64,000 nucleotides of DNA from Leptospiraceae bacterium (lineage in GTDB: Bacteria > Spirochaetota > Leptospiria > Leptospirales > Leptospiraceae), in contig JAGOHK010000004.1 of the NCBI GenBank assembly GCA_017996175.1, forward strand, positions 40,295 to 104,294. Reading direction: 5' to 3'. Numbering within the stretch: the stretch's first letter is position 1; each line of letters begins with the position of its first letter. This document shows positions 43,834 through 54,139 of this stretch, piece by piece. The notes beneath the pieces were generated by a model. The model was given only the letters and a program-made list of their open reading frames with translations. It ran no database searches and had not been told where the DNA came from. Position numbers and translations under genes: made by a program.

Positions 43834-45453
43834 ATGATAAATAAAATAAAAAATATCAACCCACTATATCTAAGTTTTCTAATCGGGATAACCTACAGTA
43901 TTCTCGTTTTTATAAATCCATATAAGAATATTTTTTATGGCGATGTCGGTTTAATGTATGTACAAGTGCAGGATATTATCGAGGGAGGTTACTCTGATTT
44001 TTCCTTAAAATATAAAGGAGAAGAGGTTGATCCCGAGTATAAATTTTTCCCTTATACAAAACCCTTTCTAGCAGAAATTAATAATAAACATTATTTTGTT
44101 TTTCCACCTTATTATTTATTTATCAATACATTTTTATTTCAGTTGTTTGGGGTTAATGGATTATATATTCTGAATTTAATATCGTTCGTATTTACTTTGA
44201 TATTGATTTACAAACTGGGAAAATATTTCGATTTAGAAAATAGGTTTATTAACCTTTCTGTTCTTTTATATGTATTTGGAATGACTGCGTCTAATTATAA
44301 TTTTGTGTTTCATGAGTTAACATTTGCAATTTTCTGGATCACTATATCCCTTTACTTTTTATTTTTATTTTTTGAAACTAATAAGAATATTCATTTGGTT
44401 CTATTTACTTTTTTAGGTGCGATTTCTTTATTTTTTCGTTTGGAATTTATTTTTATATTATTTGCAGCAGGTCTAAGTTTAGTTTTTTATAAAAGAAAGA
44501 ATATATTTTCTGTAATCTTATTTTCTATTTTAGGATTGGTAGTTCCTTTCTTTTTCTTATTATTTCTAAATCTTAAAATCCACAATCATCCTTTAGGTTT
44601 AAGATATTTATTGAATATGACTGACAGTTCTGTTTTTAGCATTCAGGAAAAACTTGGAATCATCAATGATCTTTTATTTTCTAAATCAATTAGTTTATTT
44701 GCTCAGTCTCCCTATATTCTTATTTGTTTTATCTTTCCTTTCTTGCGTAAACGTATACAGAGTTCGAATAAATTTTTTTTGTTTTTTATAGTATCTCTTT
44801 CAGCAATTTGTATATTGCTTACCTCGCCTAATAACGGTGGTCATATTTCTCCCAGATATTTATTTGGTGTTTATCCATTATTGAGTATACTTAGTATTAT
44901 CTCCTATAAATCGCTCGTAGAGTATGCAAACTTGATTAAATCGGAAAAGGAGGAAAACTTTTTATGGAAAAATGCAACTAGTATTATTCAAATTCTATTT
45001 TTGATTTTAATAGTTTTATCTTTTTACTCAACGTTTCGGAATTATCAGTGGTTGCAGCGAGCATCGAATAGCGTTTTAATCTTTGACAAACAATTAAAAG
45101 TTTTAGCAGAGGATAACCCTATCATATTTAGGGATTATAGCCAACCCTTAAACGCTCAGTCTTTATATCTAGATCAAATGACATTTGTAATGGAAAAGTT
45201 GGAGTTTCTTCCTAGTCTTTTAGATAAGTTGAAACTAGCCGGCAAGGAAAAAGTTCTTCTCAGTGAAGCATTTGCCTCTGAAATGAATTTTAATAGTCGC
45301 CTTCTCGCAGAAAATATTTATACAAAATCCCTGAATCTTTCCCAAAAAGAGGATAAGTATTACTTTCCAGATGGGAAGAAGTATGTTACATTCCATTGGA
45401 TTGAGTATGGAAAAAAGCAGACTCTGCTCGTTTTGAATATATTTCTGAACTAA
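43834..45453 (+). CDS. Multi-span membrane protein, GT-C glycosyltransferase-like
   Basis: 539 residues with about 11-13 predicted membrane helices. It has an extracytoplasmic loop after the first helix that carries Asp/Glu residues (FYGDVGLMY, then YSDFSLKYKGEEVDPEYKF), a typical place for the catalytic Asp in GT-C enzymes. Other spans are NGLYILNLISFVFTLILIYKL and SVILFSILGLVVPFFFLLF. The C-terminus is a soluble domain. It probably transfers a sugar from a lipid carrier to an envelope acceptor. The specific family is not established. Confidence 0.7.
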   Translation: MINKIKNINPLYLSFLIGITYSILVFINPYKNIFYGDVGLMYVQVQDIIEGGYSDFSLKYKGEEVDPEYKFFPYTKPFLAEINNKHYFVFPPYYLFINTFLFQLFGVNGLYILNLISFVFTLILIYKLGKYFDLENRFINLSVLLYVFGMTASNYNFVFHELTFAIFWITISLYFLFLFFETNKNIHLVLFTFLGAISLFFRLEFIFILFAAGLSLVFYKRKNIFSVILFSILGLVVPFFFLLFLNLKIHNHPLGLRYLLNMTDSSVFSIQEKLGIINDLLFSKSISLFAQSPYILICFIFPFLRKRIQSSNKFFLFFIVSLSAICILLTSPNNGGHISPRYLFGVYPLLSILSIISYKSLVEYANLIKSEKEENFLWKNATSIIQILFLILIVLSFYSTFRNYQWLQRASNSVLIFDKQLKVLAEDNPIIFRDYSQPLNAQSLYLDQMTFVMEKLEFLPSLLDKLKLAGKEKVLLSEAFASEMNFNSRLLAENIYTKSLNLSQKEDKYYFPDGKKYVTFHWIEYGKKQTLLVLNIFLN

Positions 45454-45608
45454 TGGAAATTTCTATAAAGCTATAAGCCTGTTTTTGTCGTTAATCTAGT
45501 TAGAAAACTTTAAGCAAATAATTTTTTTTGCCTTACAATAAAATTATGAATGACAGAAATCATTTGATTATGTCACATATTAAAATTTAGAATGGAGATA
45601 CATTAACT

Positions 45609-46715
45609 ATGGGAGACGGCTCACTTTCACAAGATGAAATAGACGCACTTTTACAAGGAGCAGATGATACTCCTTCTTATGATACTGGTAGTTCTGGTGC
45701 TGGTATGGGCGGGGGTGGAGATGAACTATCTCCTCTAGATCGAGATGCGCTGACAGAAATTTTAACTGCTGCGTTTTCAACGGCAGGCGGAATGCTCGGA
45801 ACAGTACTTTCTAAGAATGTCCGATTTGTAAACCCAACCCCTGAAACAAAAAGTGCAGCCGATTTAAGCGCAGAAATCGGAGCTGGTTCTGTTTGTTTGT
45901 TTACTACTTTAAGCGGTCCAGTAAATGGGCGAGCTTGTTTAGTCATGTCTATGGAAAATGGGTCAAAAATTGCTCATTTACTACTCGGTGGTTTGTCCAC
46001 TGGTGCAATGGAAGCAGCTCAGTTAGATACATTAAAGCAGGGATTTACCTCTGTCATGGGAAATGTGACTGTTCAGATTGGAGTTAAAGTATCTGCCCCT
46101 ATCAACGGTTCTCCTTTGGATGTTTCAAGTTCTAAGTCACCAAGAGATCTAATTCTTCCAGACGGTAAGACACTGGTTAGAACGACAGTCAATCTTAACA
46201 TTGATGGTATTGGTGTTTTTAAATGTCATTATATCATCTCTAAATCCATGGCAGATGAAATATTAGCCCTTAGTCGACGAACTCCGAATCGTACAGGTTA
46301 TGGAGATAGTAGTGGGGGAATGAGTGTAAACGTAAGTCCTTCCAATTTTGGCGGACCTTCGGGAGGACTAGGAATGACTAGTTCAGGACCTCAAATTGGA
46401 ATTAAAGGAGTTAGTTTTCCTTCTCTTTCTACTGCCGGTGCGCCCTCCGGTGTGACTAATTTGAATTTGCTCATGGATGTCCAAATGTCCCTGACCGTAG
46501 AGTTAGGTAGAACTAAAATGTACATCAAAGATATTTTAGGTTTAGGAGAAGGTTCTATCATTGAGTTGGATAAACTTGCAGGTGAGCCTGTTGACTTATT
46601 AGTAAATGGAAAGTTAATCGCTAAGGGTGAGGTTGTGGTTATCGACGAAAACTTCGGTGTGCGCGTAACAGATATTGTAAGCCCAACGGATAGGATTAAA
46701 AGCGAAAGCAAATAA
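45609..46715 (+). CDS. fliY: Flagellar motor switch protein FliY/FliN
   Basis: 368 residues. It starts GDGSLSQDEIDALLQGAD, the FliM/FliY motif that binds CheY~P, followed by a Gly-rich linker. A CheC/CheX-type middle domain is at about 40-210. The C-terminal SpoA domain (about 285-365: DVQMSLTVELGRTKMYIKDIL, then GEPVDLLVNGKLIAKGEVVV) assembles the C-ring. Combined CheC-like and SpoA domains define FliY rather than short FliN. GGAGAT precedes the start. It is the first visible gene of the flagellar export cluster. Confidence 0.93.
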   Translation: MGDGSLSQDEIDALLQGADDTPSYDTGSSGAGMGGGGDELSPLDRDALTEILTAAFSTAGGMLGTVLSKNVRFVNPTPETKSAADLSAEIGAGSVCLFTTLSGPVNGRACLVMSMENGSKIAHLLLGGLSTGAMEAAQLDTLKQGFTSVMGNVTVQIGVKVSAPINGSPLDVSSSKSPRDLILPDGKTLVRTTVNLNIDGIGVFKCHYIISKSMADEILALSRRTPNRTGYGDSSGGMSVNVSPSNFGGPSGGLGMTSSGPQIGIKGVSFPSLSTAGAPSGVTNLNLLMDVQMSLTVELGRTKMYIKDILGLGEGSIIELDKLAGEPVDLLVNGKLIAKGEVVVIDENFGVRVTDIVSPTDRIKSESK

Positions 46716-46717
46716 TT

Positions 46718-47518
46718 ATGGGATTTTTTAAGATTACCACGGATGAACACGGATGGACACGGATGAACACTGTATTTGGTGCTATCCGATCATTAGTAGT
46801 TAGTATTATTTTTGTTGCTGTGGTGTTTGCGTTTTCTGGGTTGTATGCTGGTGAGAGGGATGAGATGGATCAAATTCTACAAAAAGAATTGGGATTTGAT
46901 TCATCTAAAACGGCAAGCGAGGATAATAGTAAAAAGCCACAAGATAAAAAGAATGAACCTGTGAATCCTGTGGAAGAAAGATATAGACGAGAGGAAGAGC
47001 CTTCTAGTTTACTTTGGACACTTGTAAAAGTGATTTTAGTATTTGGAATTCTAACGGCTGCTATGTATTATGTGCTCAAGTTCATTTCAAAAAATAGACA
47101 GAATATGTATCCTGTGAGAGATGCAATGCGAGTATTGGCAAGTTTGCCATTAGCCCCTAACAAACAAATACAAATTGTGGACGTAGCTGGAATGTTACTC
47201 GTAGTTGGTGTTTCTGATGGTTCGGTCAACTTGATTAAAGAAATTGAATCTTCCGATATCAAAGAAAAAATTTATCATTCTAGAGAAACTAATGAACCTC
47301 AATCTGAAAATTTTCTCGAAGTATTTATGGGCACTTTTAAAAATTTAGATTTTAAATCCCCCATTGGTTTAAAGAATCCGAAGGAAACAGAGGCTAACGA
47401 CGAAGAAATCATGGATGAAATCAAACTGCGCCAATTAGACAGACTGGAAAAACTGAAAAATGAAAGAGTAAATCTTTCGGGGAGAAAAGGAAATAAATCT
47501 TCCGATGATTTTTCTTAA
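46718..47518 (+). CDS. fliO: Flagellar export apparatus protein FliO
   Basis: 266 residues. The first 15 codons come from a family B repeat (MGFFKITTDEHGWTRMNT), so the natural start is probably the internal Met at codon 16 (MNTVFGAIRSLVVSIIFVAVV), which leads into a signal or membrane helix. A second helix (LLWTLVKVILVFGILTAAMYYV, about 88-110) is the FliO anchor, followed by the conserved domain VRDAMRVLASLPLAPNKQIQIVDVAGMLLVVGV. FliO helps assemble the FliPQR channel. It is 2 nt downstream of fliY. Confidence 0.88.
   Translation: MGFFKITTDEHGWTRMNTVFGAIRSLVVSIIFVAVVFAFSGLYAGERDEMDQILQKELGFDSSKTASEDNSKKPQDKKNEPVNPVEERYRREEEPSSLLWTLVKVILVFGILTAAMYYVLKFISKNRQNMYPVRDAMRVLASLPLAPNKQIQIVDVAGMLLVVGVSDGSVNLIKEIESSDIKEKIYHSRETNEPQSENFLEVFMGTFKNLDFKSPIGLKNPKETEANDEEIMDEIKLRQLDRLEKLKNERVNLSGRKGNKSSDDFS
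46732..46770. repeat. Family B repeat inside the fliO 5' end
   Basis: GATTACCACGGATGAACACGG followed by ATGGACACGGATGAACAC matches the family B unit (about 20 nt, repeated twice with changes). It is in frame with fliO and is translated. Confidence 0.85.
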
Positions 47519-47524
47519 AAATGT

Positions 47525-48409
47525 ATGAGACATAATAAAATTATAAGTGCTGATAATCTAATTACTGGTAAAATCCTGAAATTTTTATTCGATATTATTG
47601 TAAATAGGGTTAAATCCATATTATCCTTAAAACCAATTTTTAGATTTATGGCAATTAGCTTTATTTCTATTTTTATTTTGGGAGTTGGGGCTGAGCTTTA
47701 TGCCCAAAGTACAAACACTAGAATTCCAATTCCGAATTTAAGTTTTAATGTAAACGAAGCAAAAAATCCGAAAGAGACTAGTTTGTCTCTGATGATTTTA
47801 TTTTTGGTGACAATTCTTTCTCTTGCACCTGCAATTATAATGTCTGTAACATCATTTACAAAAATCGTAATTGTAATGGACTTCGTTAGACGCGCGTTAG
47901 CCGTTCAGAATTTACCACCTAATCAGGTAATGGTGGGACTTGCGATTTTTATGACATTTTTTATTATGGCTCCGACACTTGGGACGATCAATGAAAAAGC
48001 TCTTACTCCTTACTTAGATGGTAAGATAGAGACTAACGCTTTTTTTGAAAAAGCAATGGTTCCTCTCAGAGAATTTATGATGAGGCAAATCGGAAAATCC
48101 GGAACGAAGGACGTTGCCCTTTTCCTGAAACTTGGAAAAGTGAAGTCGGTAAAATCATTTGAAGAAGTGCCTTCCTATGTATTAATTCCTGCGTTTATGT
48201 TATCCGAATTAAAAAAAGCATTTATCATCGGAATTTATTTATTTATTCCTTTTATTATTATTGATATCGTTGTCGCGTCCACTTTACTCTCTATGGGTTT
48301 AATGATGTTACCCCCCGTCATGATAAGTTTACCATTTAAGTTGATTTTATTTGTTTTAGTAGATGGTTGGAATCTTTTAGTCTTTGAGTTGGTCAGGAGT
48401 TATAGATGA
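47525..48409 (+). CDS. fliP: Flagellar export channel protein FliP
   Basis: 294 residues; it ends with FliP-type sequence and overlaps fliQ by 4 nt. The signal peptide of mature FliP ([20 protein letters not shown]) begins only at residue 42, so the true start may be the ATG at 47648, although neither start has a good ribosome binding site. The conserved membrane core includes [34 protein letters not shown] and [21 protein letters not shown]. FliP forms the export channel with FliQ and FliR. Confidence 0.93.
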   Translation: MRHNKIISADNLITGKILKFLFDIIVNRVKSILSLKPIFRFMAISFISIFILGVGAELYAQSTNTRIPIPNLSFNVNEAKNPKETSLSLMILFLVTILSLAPAIIMSVTSFTKIVIVMDFVRRALAVQNLPPNQVMVGLAIFMTFFIMAPTLGTINEKALTPYLDGKIETNAFFEKAMVPLREFMMRQIGKSGTKDVALFLKLGKVKSVKSFEEVPSYVLIPAFMLSELKKAFIIGIYLFIPFIIIDIVVASTLLSMGLMMLPPVMISLPFKLILFVLVDGWNLLVFELVRSYR

Positions 48410-48669
48410 CAGAAGTAGATGTAGTAACTTTAATTCGAGAAGCCTTGCTTATTGCTCTAAAAATTTCCGCTCCTATTCTTATCACTGCTTTAGTGGTAGG
48501 TCTTGTAATTGGTATCATTCAGACTACTACTTCTATTCAAGAACCTACGATCGCATTTGTTCCCAGATTAATTGCAATTTTTGTTGTGATTATTATCTTT
48601 GCCTCTTGGATGGTTCGCACAATGACTGATTATACTAGAAATATTTTTATGATGATTGAGAAAATATAG
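48406..48669 (+). CDS. fliQ: Flagellar export channel protein FliQ
   Basis: 87 residues, the standard FliQ size. Two membrane helices: [20 protein letters not shown] and [20 protein letters not shown]. The motif [11 protein letters not shown] between them is characteristic. The ATGA overlap with fliP and a 3-nt gap to fliR indicate translational coupling. Confidence 0.95.
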   Translation: MTEVDVVTLIREALLIALKISAPILITALVVGLVIGIIQTTTSIQEPTIAFVPRLIAIFVVIIIFASWMVRTMTDYTRNIFMMIEKI

Positions 48670-48672
48670 AAA

Positions 48673-49458
48673 ATGTTAGATTCTTTTGTTTATAACTTCC
48701 AATCTTTTATGATGATCTTTGCGAGAATCATGGGCTTATTTAGTTTAGCCCCCGTGTATTCTTCCGAAGCAATTTCATTTCAGGTTCGAGTTATGCTTGC
48801 ATTTTTACTTTCTTTGATTTTATTTCCAGTGACTGCCGGTTATTTACACAAAGTTCCTCCGGGTATGGGAGAGTATGCGCTCATCATAATTTCAGAAGCG
48901 TTAATCGGTGTATTAATTGGTTTTATCGTAAGTATTATTTTTGCAGGTTTTCAAATGGCGGGAGAATTTTTTAGTGTTCAAATGGGATTTGGATACACCG
49001 AGGTTTTAGATCCGGTGAGTCAAAGTTCTCTTCCTGTAATCAGCACGCTAAAAAACTTAATGGGTATTTTGATTTTTTTGACGGTTGGCGCCCATCGTGT
49101 TTTACTAGAAAGCATTTCTTATTCCTTTCAAAAAATTCAACTTTTGACATTTACGAAAGAAGTCAATTTAGGTGTTCTAAAAAGTTTCGAATATGCGGTA
49201 GGCGCAATGTTTATCGTTGCATTTAAAATTTCTCTTCCAGTTCTTGGAATTTTAATTTTAGTAACTATTGCCGAAGCGATTATGGGAAAAGCTGCTCCAC
49301 AAATGAATATTATGCAACTTAGTTTTCCTGCAAAGATTTTTATCGGGCTTATTGTTTTAATTATCACAATCCCATTTATTGACAAACAAATGGAAGCAAG
49401 TTTTACACTTACCTTCGATCGACTGAATTCCCTTATGAGCGAGTGGCCTAAACGATGA
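48673..49458 (+). CDS. fliR: Flagellar export channel protein FliR
   Basis: 261 residues with about six membrane helices. Recognisable segments are RIMGLFSLAPVYSSEAISFQVRV near the N-terminus, AGEFFSVQMGFGYTEVLDPVS in the middle and ISLPVLGILILVTIAEAIMGKAAPQMNIM near the C-terminus. FliR joins FliP and FliQ in the export gate. The stop overlaps the flhB start (ATGA), which keeps the two coupled even though a repeat has entered the start of flhB. Confidence 0.95.
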   Translation: MLDSFVYNFQSFMMIFARIMGLFSLAPVYSSEAISFQVRVMLAFLLSLILFPVTAGYLHKVPPGMGEYALIIISEALIGVLIGFIVSIIFAGFQMAGEFFSVQMGFGYTEVLDPVSQSSLPVISTLKNLMGILIFLTVGAHRVLLESISYSFQKIQLLTFTKEVNLGVLKSFEYAVGAMFIVAFKISLPVLGILILVTIAEAIMGKAAPQMNIMQLSFPAKIFIGLIVLIITIPFIDKQMEASFTLTFDRLNSLMSEWPKR

Positions 49459-50588
49459 AGACTTTTAAAGATTGCCACCGATGGACACGGATGAACACCG
49501 ATGAGTATGTTATTGACTTACAGCTATTTGCTGCTGAGGATGAGGGTAGAACAGAGGAAGGTAGTGAGAGGCGTAGACGGGAAGAGCAGGACAAAGGAAA
49601 TGTTCCTAAGTCTACAGAGCTTCCGGCAGCCCTCGTGTTAGTTGCGTCCGTGATTGCACTTTATTTACTAGGAAATTATATATTTGTTCGTTCTTTTGTT
49701 TTGTTCAAAAAATATTTCCAGGACTTTGCAATGAGAACAGACTTTAGTACAGAAGAATTTGGAATTTTACTCAAGTCTGCTTCTGCGGATATTGCTACTT
49801 TGCTACTTCCTATTCTTGCTGTTACTTTTTTTGCGGCAGTGGTAGGAAATGTAGTGCAGGTAGGGTTTATGTTTTCTCCTGGTGCAGTCGGTTTTAATTT
49901 CAATAAGATTGTCCCTAAATTCGGAAAAGTTTTACCAACTAAAAATACAATGTACAACTTAATCAAATCGATTGGGAAAATTGTAATCATTGGTTGGGTT
50001 AGTTACGTTATTATATCAATGGATTTTCTTCCTATTTTACTCATGGGGGACATGGGTTTAAAGGGAGCATTACGCCTATTAGCCATCTCTTCTGTGAAAA
50101 TATTTTTAGTGATTGGGATCATTTTATTTGCCCTCAGTATATATGATTATTTTTATCAAAAAGCAGAATTTGAAGATTCTATCAAAATGACCCCCTCTGA
50201 AGCTAAACAAGAAATGAAAGAAAGCGAAGGGGATCGTTCTCTTTTAAATAGAAGAAGACAGATGGTTCGAGATTTTATTCGAAGAGGAATGTTGCAGAGA
50301 GTTCCTAAAGCAGATGTGGTGATTGTTAATCCGACACATTATTCTGTTGCCATGATTTATGATCCCAAAATTCACGCGGCTCCTGTTGTAACCGCAAAGG
50401 GTATTGATGAGTTGGCGCTAATGATTCGTCGTCTGGCAAAAAAACACGGAGTTCTTATTGTAGAGGATAGAATACAAGCAAGGTTATTATATGATGAAGT
50501 AGAAGTAGATGAAGAAATTCCTTCTAAATTTTTTAGGGCAGTTTCTATCATTCTAGCTAGACTGGACAAATTTAGGAGAGTTGCTTAA
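49455..50588 (+). CDS. flhB: Flagellar export switch protein FlhB
   Basis: 377 residues. Codons 1-16 ([16 protein letters not shown]) come from a family B repeat; the family sequence begins at [18 protein letters not shown]. The internal ATG at 49491 is another possible start, also inside the repeat. Four membrane segments follow (about 56-210), then the cytoplasmic domain with the self-cleavage site NPTH in [16 protein letters not shown]. FlhB cleaves itself and switches export from rod/hook to filament proteins. Confidence 0.95.
   Translation: MKTFKDCHRWTRMNTDEYVIDLQLFAAEDEGRTEEGSERRRREEQDKGNVPKSTELPAALVLVASVIALYLLGNYIFVRSFVLFKKYFQDFAMRTDFSTEEFGILLKSASADIATLLLPILAVTFFAAVVGNVVQVGFMFSPGAVGFNFNKIVPKFGKVLPTKNTMYNLIKSIGKIVIIGWVSYVIISMDFLPILLMGDMGLKGALRLLAISSVKIFLVIGIILFALSIYDYFYQKAEFEDSIKMTPSEAKQEMKESEGDRSLLNRRRQMVRDFIRRGMLQRVPKADVVIVNPTHYSVAMIYDPKIHAAPVVTAKGIDELALMIRRLAKKHGVLIVEDRIQARLLYDEVEVDEEIPSKFFRAVSIILARLDKFRRVA
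49470..49502. repeat. Family B repeat inside the flhB 5' end
   Basis: GATTGCCACCGATGGACACGG followed by ATGAACACCGATG is translated as [11 protein letters not shown] at the start of FlhB. It is on the same strand as the copy in fliO. Confidence 0.85.
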
Positions 50589-52702
50589 TGAACGAAAAAA
50601 AATGGTACAACCAGTCAGATGTTGTAATGGGAGTAGGAGTCATCGCAATTGTTGCGATGTTGATTATTCCGCTTCCGGGGCTAATACTAGATTTACTCAT
50701 TGTTGTGAGTTTGGCGATGTCGCTTATTATTCTTCTTACTTCTCTTTCAACGAAGGAGCCATCTGAGTTTTCAATTTTTCCAAACTTACTTTTGATTACT
50801 ACTTTGTTTCGGCTTGCGCTTAACGTCTCTACTACAAGACAAATTCTTTCACAGGGTGCAGGTTTTAATAGTCATATCATTGAAGCATTTGGAACATTCG
50901 TTGTCGGTGGCGGAACTGGTCTAGGAAAATATGTAGTTGGTTTTATTATCTTTTTGATATTAACTATTGTCCAAATTTTAGTTATCACAAAAGGCGCTAC
51001 TCGTATTTCGGAAGTGGCAGCAAGGTTTACTTTGGATGCGTTACCCGGTAAACAGATGGCGATTGACACTGAATTATCTAGCGGAAATATAAATGAAGAA
51101 GAAGCTAAAAAACGTAGAAAAAAAATTCAGCGAGAAGTAGATTTTTACGGGGCGATGGATGGAGCGAGTAAGTTCGTACAGGGTGACGTTCGGGCTGGTT
51201 TGATTATAACAGCGATTAACCTCATCGGTGGAATTGTGATTGGAGTTTCCATTCGTGGAGAAAGTTTTGTATCCGCTATTGAGACTTACGGTAAGTTTAC
51301 GATTGGGGATGGGCTTGTTTCTCAAATTCCAAGTTTACTTTCTACAACTGCAACTGGTATGATTGTTACTCGCGCTGGTTCTGAGTCTGAGCTTGCGGAT
51401 GAGTTTAAAGCACAATTATTTAATAATCCCAAGACACTTTACGTTGTATCCGCTAGTTTGGGATTAGCCGCACTTATTCCTGGACTTCCTTTTTTCTCGT
51501 TAATTTTATTTTCACTAAGTTTTGCTTACCTTGCCTACTCAATTGATAGAAACGCAAAAGAGTCATTAGCTGCTATTGAGAAGAAAGCCGGAGAAGGAAA
51601 AGTTGAAAAAAAACCAGACTATTACAAAGAACTTCGCACTGATCCTATTGAAGTAGAGCTTGGTTTAAATTTAGTTCCACTTGTAGATACAAATCAAGGT
51701 GGGGTGTTACTCGATCAAATTTCTAATTTACGAAGAAGATTTGCTATTGATACGGGACTTGTAATTCCTGCGGTAAGAATTTTAGATAATCTAGAATTAG
51801 ACCAGGATTCTTATGCAATCAAAATACATGGGGTCGTAGTTGGAGAAAGTAAAATTCGTCCTGATAGACTAATGGCTTTAGACAACGCAAAAAAAGTTAC
51901 AGAGCCAGTGAAAGGGGAAGAGTTTATTGAGCCTACTTTTGGATACAAGGCAAAATGGATTGATCCTAATGACAAAATAGAAGCGGAGAACAAGGGTTAT
52001 ACGGTAGTAGACTCCTCGACAGTTATCGTGACTCATCTCAAAGAATTAATTTCTAACCACGCTTCTACTATTCTCGGGCGTGAAGAAGTTAAAAGCCTAC
52101 TCGAGCATCAAAAAGTTACTCATCCTACCTTGGTTTCCGAATTGGAAGACAAGAAGGTTGGTATTGGTTTAATTCAACAAGTATTGCAGAACTTACTCAA
52201 AGAAGGTTTGGGCATTCGAAATCTTAGCACAATACTGGAATCTATAGCGAATAACGTTAGTAGAAATCCTGATCCATTTTTCCTTTCTGAAAACGTGCGT
52301 CAGGCGATTTCTAAGCAGATTATCATTGATTATTTGAGTAGTGATGGGAAGTTACATGTAGTTACCTTCGATCCAAGAGTGACCGATCGACTCAGTAAGG
52401 GAGTTGTAATTGATCCAATAGAAGGAAGTTTGATTTCTATTCCACCGGATTATTACAATAAGCTGATTGAAGCTGCGGCAAGAGAATACAACCGTTGTCA
52501 TAGTGAAGGAAAGGTTCCAATTTTTGTAGTGAGTAGACCAATTCGTTTACCAGTATCCTATATGTTTGCAAAAGAATTTCCTCCGAGAAATTTTGCTGTA
52601 CTTGCAATTGAGGAAATTCAATCCTCTACAAAGACGGTCATGGATTCGGTAATTAATGTTCAATCAACAGAGGGAACACGAGTAGCGACTACTCGTAATT
52701 AG
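50588..52702 (+). CDS. flhA: Flagellar export gate protein FlhA
   Basis: 704 residues, the normal FlhA length. The N-terminal half carries about eight membrane helices with conserved motifs [36 protein letters not shown] and the cytoplasmic FHIPEP-like loop [16 protein letters not shown]. The C-terminal half (about 350-704) is the soluble platform that receives substrate-chaperone complexes. It shares a base with the end of flhB. The last codons are followed by a short gap with a family B fragment. Confidence 0.97.
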   Translation: MNEKKWYNQSDVVMGVGVIAIVAMLIIPLPGLILDLLIVVSLAMSLIILLTSLSTKEPSEFSIFPNLLLITTLFRLALNVSTTRQILSQGAGFNSHIIEAFGTFVVGGGTGLGKYVVGFIIFLILTIVQILVITKGATRISEVAARFTLDALPGKQMAIDTELSSGNINEEEAKKRRKKIQREVDFYGAMDGASKFVQGDVRAGLIITAINLIGGIVIGVSIRGESFVSAIETYGKFTIGDGLVSQIPSLLSTTATGMIVTRAGSESELADEFKAQLFNNPKTLYVVSASLGLAALIPGLPFFSLILFSLSFAYLAYSIDRNAKESLAAIEKKAGEGKVEKKPDYYKELRTDPIEVELGLNLVPLVDTNQGGVLLDQISNLRRRFAIDTGLVIPAVRILDNLELDQDSYAIKIHGVVVGESKIRPDRLMALDNAKKVTEPVKGEEFIEPTFGYKAKWIDPNDKIEAENKGYTVVDSSTVIVTHLKELISNHASTILGREEVKSLLEHQKVTHPTLVSELEDKKVGIGLIQQVLQNLLKEGLGIRNLSTILESIANNVSRNPDPFFLSENVRQAISKQIIIDYLSSDGKLHVVTFDPRVTDRLSKGVVIDPIEGSLISIPPDYYNKLIEAAAREYNRCHSEGKVPIFVVSRPIRLPVSYMFAKEFPPRNFAVLAIEEIQSSTKTVMDSVINVQSTEGTRVATTRN

Positions 52703-52781
52703 CTATAAACGTGACTGTAAATAAGAACGTGGATTTATTAAAACAAAATCATTGGTGCACTGCGGTGAGCTTGTCGAACCC

Positions 52782-52801
52782 GTTCATCGGTGGTAATCTT
52801 T
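52782..52801. repeat. Family B fragment between flhA and flhF
   Basis: GTTCATCGGTGGTAATCTTT is the reverse complement of the start of the family B unit. Preceded by GGTGAGCTTGTCGAACC, a second short motif related to the CTTCGACA-type repeat at 15080-15130. Confidence 0.7.
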
Positions 52802-52834
52802 TTGAGTTAGAAATTATTATAAAGGGGTATGACA

Positions 52835-54121
52835 ATGGATTTTGTAAAGATTAAAGGGAAAGATATTCAAGATTGTTTCATGCAAATGAAAATGAAGTAT
52901 GGACCGGAAGCACATGTGTATAATCAGAGAGTTGTTGTGGAAGGTGGGCTAATGGGAACTAAACTCATGTCCAAGAAGTTTTATGAAATAGAAATTGGAA
53001 TTCCAGAACAACAAACTTCCAAAGATCGAGTTGAAAAGAAATTACAAGATCTAAAAGAACTTTTAAGACAGAAGTCGGAAGATGATACGCGCAAAAAAAG
53101 TTTACACGACCTCAAACCTCTTGCTGAGGAGCGACCATTCGTTGGACTTAGACCTCTTGAAAAAGACGAATCCGGATTATCCGCTGATATGAATTCTGTT
53201 ATCAATAGAACAAATCTTGGTCTTTCTATTAAAGATGAAATCGGAAAAAAAGAGAATGCTAAATCTGCTTCCTCTGCTACGGATTCTACTTATTTAAAAA
53301 GATTAAAAGATAGATTAATTACAGAAGGAATGACCAATGATTATATACAGGAATTAATTTCCAAAACAGATAAACATTTATCCGTGATAGACAAAGAAAA
53401 GCCTTCTGCGGTTAATGAGAAGTTTGCGGAAATTCTAGAAGATCGTATTAGTGTGGATTCTGATTTATTTGCAGGAACGGGAAGAGGAAAACGAAAGGTT
53501 GTCTTTATTATCGGTCCAACCGGAAGTGGCAAGACGACTACAATTGCAAAATTAGCTGCGAAGTATTTTTTGCATATGGGACGAATGGTTTCCCTTTATA
53601 CAACGGATAATTACAAGATAGCCGCTGTGGAACAATTAAAACGTTATGCGGATACTATGGATATTCCGTTCTATGCTGTTAAAGATGTAAAACGTTTGCA
53701 AGAACAACTTCTTAGAGATGGGTCTGAATTAATTCTAGTGGACACTCCGGGTTATAATCATAAAAACCAAGATTTTTATAACAAAATCAAACTATACCGA
53801 GATGCGTTTGGAGATAAAGACCAAGTGGAAAATATACTTGTTTTGCCCGCTACATCTTCTTATGGTAATTTAAAATCTGTTATCATTGCGTACGAAACTA
53901 TTGGTTACAATAGAATAATATTGACAAAATTAGATGAGACTGATTATGTAAGTTCTGTATTAGAATTAGCTGACGTGAATAACAAGGCATTTGCTTATTT
54001 TAGTTTAGGGCAGGAAGTTCCTTTTGATATTATCGCGGCAAATAAAAAGACATTTTCTGAAATAGTTGTTAATCCAGATAAAATAAAAGAATTAAGAGGA
54101 GATATGGTCGCAACAGGCTAA
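52835..54121 (+). CDS. flhF: Flagellar GTPase FlhF (SRP-type)
   Basis: 428 residues from the ATG at 52835: AAAGGGG ends 7 nt before it but only 1 nt before the ATG at 52829. A helical N-terminal B domain (about 1-200, MDFVKIKGKDIQDCFMQMK) is followed by N and G domains: P-loop GPTGSGKTTTIAKL (about 225), DTPGYNHKNQ, TKLDET. FlhF recruits early flagellar components and sets placement, working with FlhG. In spirochaetes it influences subpolar motor position and number. Confidence 0.93.
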   Translation: MDFVKIKGKDIQDCFMQMKMKYGPEAHVYNQRVVVEGGLMGTKLMSKKFYEIEIGIPEQQTSKDRVEKKLQDLKELLRQKSEDDTRKKSLHDLKPLAEERPFVGLRPLEKDESGLSADMNSVINRTNLGLSIKDEIGKKENAKSASSATDSTYLKRLKDRLITEGMTNDYIQELISKTDKHLSVIDKEKPSAVNEKFAEILEDRISVDSDLFAGTGRGKRKVVFIIGPTGSGKTTTIAKLAAKYFLHMGRMVSLYTTDNYKIAAVEQLKRYADTMDIPFYAVKDVKRLQEQLLRDGSELILVDTPGYNHKNQDFYNKIKLYRDAFGDKDQVENILVLPATSSYGNLKSVIIAYETIGYNRIILTKLDETDYVSSVLELADVNNKAFAYFSLGQEVPFDIIAANKKTFSEIVVNPDKIKELRGDMVATG

Positions 54122-54139
54122 ATCTCTCAAGGGGATAAA

